From Pseudomonadota bacterium (GTDB taxonomy: Bacteria; Pseudomonadota; Alphaproteobacteria; Elsterales; Elsteraceae): 10,960 nt of DNA. Shown piece by piece: positions 6,917 through 10,960 of this stretch (position 1 is the first letter of the stretch; each line of letters starts with the position of its first letter). The stretch is taken from the NCBI GenBank assembly GCA_016195115.1, contig JACQAI010000568.1, positions 1 through 10,960 of the forward strand. Reading direction: 5' to 3'. Made by a program: the position numbers and the translations under genes. The notes below the pieces were generated by a model. The model was not told the DNA's origin and ran no database searches. It was given only the letters and a program-made list of their open reading frames with translations.

Positions 6917-7120
6917 TCACACATCGGAGGACGCCTCGCGCACGGCCGGCCACTTGGCGAACGCCACGAGATACAGCATGACCAAGCCGCCGCCGATCGG
7001 AATCAGGGCGATCACGATCCAGCCCATCGATAGGCCGGTGCGATCGAGCAGTTTGACCAGCGGCGCCGCGAACAGGAGCGTCCAGATGATCAAGGGTATC
7101 CAGGCCGCGGGATCGTCCAT
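6917..7120 (-). CDS. Small two-helix membrane protein of unknown function
   Basis: A 67-residue hydrophobic protein with two predicted membrane helices, about 6-20 (WIPLIIWTLLFAAPL) and 33-55 (GWIVIALIPIGGGLVMLYLVAF). They are joined by a short polar loop, KLLDRTGLSM, and followed by the tail AKWPAVREASSDV. The ATG at 7120 has a good GAGAGG site 5 nt upstream, and length, hydrophobicity and ribosome site together support a real gene. It starts 31 nt after the stop of the MDR oxidoreductase and is probably the last gene of that operon, facing the LysR gene. I recognise the helix-G-helix-AFAKWP pattern as that of a recurrent small proteobacterial membrane protein but cannot name a function. Confidence 0.75.
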   Translation of the reverse strand: MDDPAAWIPLIIWTLLFAAPLVKLLDRTGLSMGWIVIALIPIGGGLVMLYLVAFAKWPAVREASSDV

Positions 7121-7151
7121 GTCGACCTCTCTGAGAGCGCATTGAGGGCTG

Positions 7152-8138
7152 TCAGCGCTGCGGCTCGACCACGACGGTGCCGACCTTGCCGCCGCGCTCG
7201 ACCGCCTCGTGGGCGGCGGCGGTCTCGGCGAGCGGGAAGCGCGCAGCGACCGACAGCAGCCGTGGCCCGCCGGCGAGCCAGCGCGTGATGTCGCTCTGCG
7301 CCCGCTTGCGGCTCTCGTGCGGCACGCCGGCCAGCGACATGGCGTGCACCGACAAGTTCTTCTGCATCAGCTCGCCGACCGGCAGCTTGGGGGTGCGATC
7401 GCCGGTCGAGGCGTAGATCGCCACCGAGCCGTTGACCCGCACCGCCGCCAGGCAGGCCGCAAGGTTGCCGCCGAAATCGACCTCGACGACATGATCGACC
7501 AAGGCGCCGCCGGTGATCTCGCGCACCCGCGCGGCGACGTCCTCTTGCCTGTAGTTGATGACGTGGTCGGCGCCGCCGGCGCGCGCCCGCGCCGCCTTCT
7601 CGGCCGAGCTGACCGTGGCGATCACGGTGGCGCCGGCCCATTTGGCGAGCTGCACGGCGTAGTGGCCGACCGCGCCGGCGCCGCCGGTGACCAGCACGAC
7701 GCGGCCCTGCAGCGGCGCGGCCAGGAAGACGCAGCGATGCGCGGTCATGCCCGGCACGCCCAGGGTGGCACCCTCGGCGAACGACACGGCGTCGGGCAGC
7801 GGCGTCACGAGGTCGACCGCCAGCGCAATGTACTCGGCAGCGGTGCCGCACCAGCGGCCGTTGCGCTGGCCGTTGTACAGCCACACGCGTTGGCCGAGCC
7901 AACGCGACGCCACGCCGGCGCCAACCTGGTCGACCACGCCGGCGCCGTCGCTGTTGGTGACGACGCGCGGATACTCCTTGGGCACGCGGCCCGCCCGCCG
8001 ATAGGTGTCCGACGGGTTGACGCCCGAGGCCTCGAGCTTGACGCGCACCTCGCCGGGCCCGGCGTCGGGCGTCGGCAGCTCGCCGACCACCAGCACCTCG
8101 GACGCCGCACCCTGCCGTTCGTACCAGACCGCGCGCAT
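7152..8138 (-). CDS. Zinc-independent MDR oxidoreductase, NADPH:quinone reductase-like
   Basis: A 328-residue medium-chain dehydrogenase/reductase. The GroES-like N-terminal domain covers about 1-120 (GEVRVKLEASGVNPSD, then NSDGAGVVDQVGAGV) and the Rossmann domain about 125-290, with the dinucleotide motif TGGAGAVG at 151-158 and GADHVINYRQED after the second strand. The catalytic zinc Cys/His (GHE) and the four-cysteine structural zinc lobe are absent, which fits the quinone oxidoreductase/crotonyl-CoA-reductase-like branch rather than a true alcohol dehydrogenase. Likely activity is NADPH-dependent reduction of a quinone or an activated double bond. The ATG at 8138 lies one base after the crotonase stop, with GGGAG 6 nt upstream inside that gene, so translation is probably coupled. 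Confidence 0.92.
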   Translation of the reverse strand: MRAVWYERQGAASEVLVVGELPTPDAGPGEVRVKLEASGVNPSDTYRRAGRVPKEYPRVVTNSDGAGVVDQVGAGVASRWLGQRVWLYNGQRNGRWCGTAAEYIALAVDLVTPLPDAVSFAEGATLGVPGMTAHRCVFLAAPLQGRVVLVTGGAGAVGHYAVQLAKWAGATVIATVSSAEKAARARAGGADHVINYRQEDVAARVREITGGALVDHVVEVDFGGNLAACLAAVRVNGSVAIYASTGDRTPKLPVGELMQKNLSVHAMSLAGVPHESRKRAQSDITRWLAGGPRLLSVAARFPLAETAAAHEAVERGGKVGTVVVEPQR

Positions 8139-8139
8139 A

Positions 8140-8928
8140 TCAGGCTCCCTTGAAGCTGGGTTTGCGCTTCTCGCGCCACGCCGTGTGACTCTCGTGCGCG
8201 TCGTCGGTCATCGACAGCAGCGCCTGGCGGTAGAGATCGAGATAGGCGGCATCCGCGACCGTCGGCATGTCGAGACCACGAATGAGCGATTCCTTGGCGA
8301 TCCGCGTCGCCAACGGCGGCATGCCGGCCAGGCGCTCGGCGATCGCGGTGGCTTCCGCCATCAGCCGGTCGTGCGGCACCAGCCATTGCGCCAACCCGAG
8401 CCGGTACGCCTCGTCCGCCTTGAGCGGGTAGCCCATCGCCAATTTCATCGCGTTGCCCTTGCCGATCCATTGGGACATCCGCACCGCGCCGGCATGGTTC
8501 GGCATGATGCCGAGGGCGACCTGCGGCAGCCGCCACTCGGCGCGCTCGGACGCCACGATCATGTCGCAGCAGACGGTGGTGATGGCGCCGATGCCGACCG
8601 CGAAGCCGTTGACCGCGCAGATCACCGGCTTGGGCAGGTCGACCAGCGCCTGGCCGGCATAGCGCGGGCGCTTTGCCAAGCCCTTGATGAAGTCGCCGAC
8701 CGCTTCCGGGCCGTGGGTCTTCGGATCACGAATGTTGGCGCCGGCCGAGAACGCGCCGCCGGCCTCGTCGCCGGTCAACACCACGGCGCGTACGTCGTCG
8801 TCGAACGCGATCTCCTCGCAGCGTGCCGGCAGATCGGCGTTGTAGTCGTCGCCCCAGCAGTTGCGCGCGTCGGGCCGCGACAGAGTCAGGTAGCCGACCT
8901 GGTTGCGTTTCTCGTAGAGCACGGGCAT
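8140..8928 (-). CDS. Crotonase-superfamily protein (enoyl-CoA hydratase/isomerase family), catalytic glutamates replaced
   Basis: A 262-residue crotonase-fold enzyme acting on acyl-CoA or a related thioester. The CoA-binding and oxyanion-hole segments are present: FSAGANIRD at 60-68 and ICAVNGFAVGIG at 103-114, followed by CCDMIVAS at 120-127. The C-terminal WREKRKPSFKG matches the usual family ending. Gap-free alignment to the rat enoyl-CoA hydratase core (recalled) places I116 at the first catalytic Glu (Glu144) and Q136 at the second (Glu164), so ordinary hydratase activity is unlikely. Other crotonase reactions (isomerase, hydrolase, lyase) remain possible. The ATG at 8928 has AGGAGG 5 nt upstream. 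It starts 16 nt after the dehydrogenase stop, in the middle of a four-gene operon. Confidence 0.92.
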   Translation of the reverse strand: MPVLYEKRNQVGYLTLSRPDARNCWGDDYNADLPARCEEIAFDDDVRAVVLTGDEAGGAFSAGANIRDPKTHGPEAVGDFIKGLAKRPRYAGQALVDLPKPVICAVNGFAVGIGAITTVCCDMIVASERAEWRLPQVALGIMPNHAGAVRMSQWIGKGNAMKLAMGYPLKADEAYRLGLAQWLVPHDRLMAEATAIAERLAGMPPLATRIAKESLIRGLDMPTVADAAYLDLYRQALLSMTDDAHESHTAWREKRKPSFKGA

Positions 8929-8944
8929 CGGAGCCTCCTGGTCG

Positions 8945-9826
8945 TCAGGGCGTGACCTTGACGTTGGCCATGCGCTCGAAGGTGTGGATCATGTCGTTGA
9001 CGTCGGCGGCGCCGCCGTGCTCGTTGAGCGAAAGCTGGTAGAGTTCCCGAACCAGTCCGGCGGCCGGCATCGGCGCGCCGCTGGCGACGCCGATCTCAGT
9101 CGCCAGGCGAACGTCCTTGAGCATCAGCTCGAGCGAAAACGTCTGGGTGCGGTTGGGATCGAGCAGCTTGGGCAGCGAAGTCTCGGTGATATAGCTGCGC
9201 GCCGACGCCTTGTGCAGCACCTCGACGCAGGTCTTGAGGTCGAGGCCGTTCTTGACCCCCATGGCGACCGCCTCGAAGGTCAGCACCCGCAGGCCGGCCG
9301 AGATGACGTTGTTGACCAGTTTCATCAGGTGGCCGCTACCGACGTCGCCGATGTGGAAGACGTTGGGACTGATGGTCGACAGCACCGGGCGAATGCGCTC
9401 GAACAGCGCCGGCGGCGCCCCGACCAGGATCGCGATGGTGCCGGCAACGGCACCATGCGGACCGCCGCTGACCGGCGCATCGATCAGGTCGATGCCCTGG
9501 GCCTTGAGCGTGGCCGCCATTTCGCGCGTGTCGTTGGGGTTGCCGGTGGTCATGTCGACGATCAGGCTGCCGCGCTGGAGATTCTTGGCGAGACCGTCGT
9601 CGCCGAACAGCACCGCGCGCACCTCCTTGGAGGTCGGCAGGCAGGTCATGACGACGTCGCACTCGCGCGCCAGCGTCGCCAGGTTCTGCGCTGGCACCGC
9701 GCCTTCGGTGGCGAACGACGCCACCACCGCGGGACGTAGATCGTAGGCGCGCAGCGTGTGGTGCGGCAGCAGCCGGCGCACCAGCGCGCCGCCCATGCGC
9801 CCGAGACCGACATAGCCGAGATTCAT
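8945..9826 (-). CDS. Beta-hydroxyacid dehydrogenase, 3-hydroxyisobutyrate dehydrogenase family
   Basis: A 293-residue NAD(P)-dependent dehydrogenase. The Rossmann domain opens with GYVGLGRMG at 4-12 and its second strand ends AYDLRP, where Asp29 followed by Arg31 leaves the NAD/NADP preference open. The substrate-binding block DAPVSGGPHGA is at 116-126, and the catalytic lysine is K169 in GSGHLMKLVNN with the conserved Asn173. The helical C-terminal domain covers about 165-290, with LMLKDVRLATEIG near the end. All hallmark residues are present, so it should be active; substrates of the family include 3-hydroxyisobutyrate, tartronate semialdehyde and 2-hydroxymethylglutarate, and this one cannot be assigned. 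It is the first gene of the operon with the crotonase and MDR enzyme, and divergent from the CocE-type hydrolase across 88 bp. GAGG lies upstream of the ATG. Confidence 0.94.
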   Translation of the reverse strand: MNLGYVGLGRMGGALVRRLLPHHTLRAYDLRPAVVASFATEGAVPAQNLATLARECDVVMTCLPTSKEVRAVLFGDDGLAKNLQRGSLIVDMTTGNPNDTREMAATLKAQGIDLIDAPVSGGPHGAVAGTIAILVGAPPALFERIRPVLSTISPNVFHIGDVGSGHLMKLVNNVISAGLRVLTFEAVAMGVKNGLDLKTCVEVLHKASARSYITETSLPKLLDPNRTQTFSLELMLKDVRLATEIGVASGAPMPAAGLVRELYQLSLNEHGGAADVNDMIHTFERMANVKVTP

Positions 9827-9914
9827 TGACGGCGCCCCTCAGTTGCGGCGAGCTAACGCCATCGTGAGGCGAAGCCGCCCGCGCGCGCAAGCGTGACAAG
9901 CCGGGAGATCATCG
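9827..9914. promoter_or_regulatory. Divergent intergenic region, promoters expected
   Basis: This 88-bp gap separates two divergent genes and must hold the promoter of at least one. I see no convincing -35/-10 pair, operator dyad or conserved element beyond the ribosome sites. TTGACG at 9826-9831 on the plus strand resembles a -35, but no good -10 follows at 16-18 bp. Confidence 0.35.
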
Positions 9915-10960
9915 ATGTCCGACCGCGACACGCGAGGCGAGGCTTGGCGCGTGCCGCCGAGCGCGTATCTGGCCGAGCGCCCAGCCGAGTTCGCGCTGCC
10001 AGCGAAGCCGCGCTCGTGCTACGTCGCGATGCGCGATGGCGTCCGCCTGGCGGTCGACGTCTACCTGCCGCAGGCCAAACCGGGCGGTCCGGCAGCGCCC
10101 GCGAAGCTGCCCGCGGTCGCGATCTTCACACCCTACTACCGGCGCTTCAAGCTGCGTGCCGGTGCCACCAGCGAGACCAGCCCCAACGCCGGCAAATACC
10201 GCGACATGTTTGCGCCGCGCGGCTATGTCGTCGTGATCGTCGACGTGCGCGGCAGCGGCGCCAGCTTCGGCACGCGCGACGCCTTCCGCTCGCCGCGCGA
10301 GCGCGACGACCATCGCGAGATCGCCGACTGGATCGTCGCCCAGCCGTGGTCGAACGGCGTCATCGGCGCCACCGGCGTCTCCTATCTCGGCGCCGCCGCC
10401 GACTACCTGGCGAGCACCGGCCATCCCGCCGTCAAGGCGATCGCGCCGTTGTCGGCGGTGTGGGACACCTACGCGGACAACTACTATCCGGGCGGTATCC
10501 TCTTGAAGGAGCTGACGCGGGTCTACGACGCCTTGATGGTCGGGCTCGACCACGACCGCCGCGAGGTGCTCAAGCAGTTCGTCTACTATGCCAGCCCAGA
10601 TCTCGAGGGCCCGCAGCCGGTCGACGAGGATGCCGACGGCGCGCTGTGCCGCACGGCGGTGCGCGAGCATCTGGCCAATTTCCGCCAGCCCGACTTCATG
10701 GCCGAGTTCCGCTGCCGCGACGACGCCCTGCCCTACGATCCGAGCTTCACGGCGGCGAAGTTCAGCCCGTTCGGCTATTGCGACGGCGTGCTGCCCGAGG
10801 TCGCGGTGCTGTCGGTGTCAGGCTGGATGGACGGTGCCGGCTACATGAACGGCGCGATCTCGCGCTACTTGACCCTGGGCAGCCGCAAGAATCCGAGCCA
10901 CCTGATCCTCGGGCCGTGGGACCACGGCAACCGCTGCAACGTCTCGCCGTGGCGCGAGCA
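9915..10960 (+). CDS. CocE/NonD-family serine hydrolase (X-Pro dipeptidyl-peptidase S15-like), 3'-partial
   Basis: The frame stays open from the ATG at 9915 to the right edge, giving 348 residues of a protein normally about 550-650 long. It belongs to the alpha/beta-hydrolase group that includes cocaine esterase, alpha-amino-acid ester hydrolase and S15 peptidases. Visible landmarks are VAMRDGVRLAVDVYLP at 37-52, VIVDVRGSGASFG at 107-119, and DWIVAQPWSNGVIGATGVSYLG at 138-159 with nucleophile Ser156 in GVSYLG. The probable acid Asp306 is in VSGWMDG and the probable catalytic His337 in GPWDHG, so the full triad is within the visible part. A galactose-binding-like C-terminal domain is expected beyond the window. 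GGGAG 8-9 nt upstream supports the start. There is no signal peptide, so it is probably cytoplasmic, cleaving an ester or amide. Confidence 0.9.
   Translation, partial: MSDRDTRGEAWRVPPSAYLAERPAEFALPAKPRSCYVAMRDGVRLAVDVYLPQAKPGGPAAPAKLPAVAIFTPYYRRFKLRAGATSETSPNAGKYRDMFAPRGYVVVIVDVRGSGASFGTRDAFRSPRERDDHREIADWIVAQPWSNGVIGATGVSYLGAAADYLASTGHPAVKAIAPLSAVWDTYADNYYPGGILLKELTRVYDALMVGLDHDRREVLKQFVYYASPDLEGPQPVDEDADGALCRTAVREHLANFRQPDFMAEFRCRDDALPYDPSFTAAKFSPFGYCDGVLPEVAVLSVSGWMDGAGYMNGAISRYLTLGSRKNPSHLILGPWDHGNRCNVSPWRE

Noticed and set aside
5931..7142. A 403-codon minus-strand frame opposite the LysR gene
   Set aside because: Low-complexity Arg/Ala/Asp-rich translation without domains; the plus strand encodes an unmistakable LysR protein and the end of this stretch encodes the small membrane protein.
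9826..9857. TTGACG ... GCTAAC as a plus-strand promoter for the CocE-type gene
   Set aside because: The spacing is about 20 bp and the -10 match is poor.
9909..10670. A 253-codon minus-strand frame at the right end
   Set aside because: It is the shadow of the CocE/NonD hydrolase, whose frame is open to the edge and has the complete Ser/Asp/His triad motifs.

Overview
The window is GC-rich chromosomal DNA packed with genes: almost every base is coding and the largest gap is about 115 bp. The base composition fits a free-living soil or aquatic proteobacterium. So does the gene mix: a TauABC/SsuABC-type importer, a luciferase-like monooxygenase, a LysR regulator, a crotonase, a 3-hydroxyisobutyrate-dehydrogenase-like enzyme and a CocE-type hydrolase. 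An alphaproteobacterium is most likely, but that is inference. I see no rRNA, tRNA, CRISPR array, insertion sequence or phage gene. Ten genes are present, two of them cut by the window edges.

Left part (1-5852). A 5'-truncated plus-strand gene encodes a short zinc-dependent MetE-like methyl/alkyltransferase. It meets, tail to tail with 7 bp between, a five-gene minus-strand operon. In order of transcription (high to low coordinates) this operon encodes a flavin-dependent LLM monooxygenase, a periplasmic binding protein, an ABC permease, an ABC ATPase and an M24 (creatinase/ectoine-hydrolase-like) enzyme. Gaps are 19 and 12 nt, followed by overlaps of 8 and 14 nt. A LysR regulator with a Nac-like effector domain is transcribed divergently. 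The 114-bp gap between regulator and operon carries an AT-rich island with a perfect T-N11-A dyad. The arrangement suggests an inducible cassette for uptake and breakdown of a small organic compound, probably one containing nitrogen or sulfur. The substrate cannot be read from the sequence.

Right part (6917-9826). A second minus-strand operon encodes a beta-hydroxyacid dehydrogenase, a crotonase, a quinone-oxidoreductase-like MDR enzyme and a two-helix membrane protein. It looks like acyl-CoA/hydroxyacid catabolism. Divergent from it, a CocE/NonD serine hydrolase begins at 9915 and runs off the right edge.

The points most worth checking are three. The ABC permease lacks its first membrane segment, apparently through an in-frame internal deletion. 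The M24 enzyme has lost most of the metal ligands of its family. The crotonase has lost both catalytic glutamates of enoyl-CoA hydratases. I found no evidence of a wholly new type of system; the monooxygenase/ABC/M24 cassette is the best candidate for an undescribed pathway.
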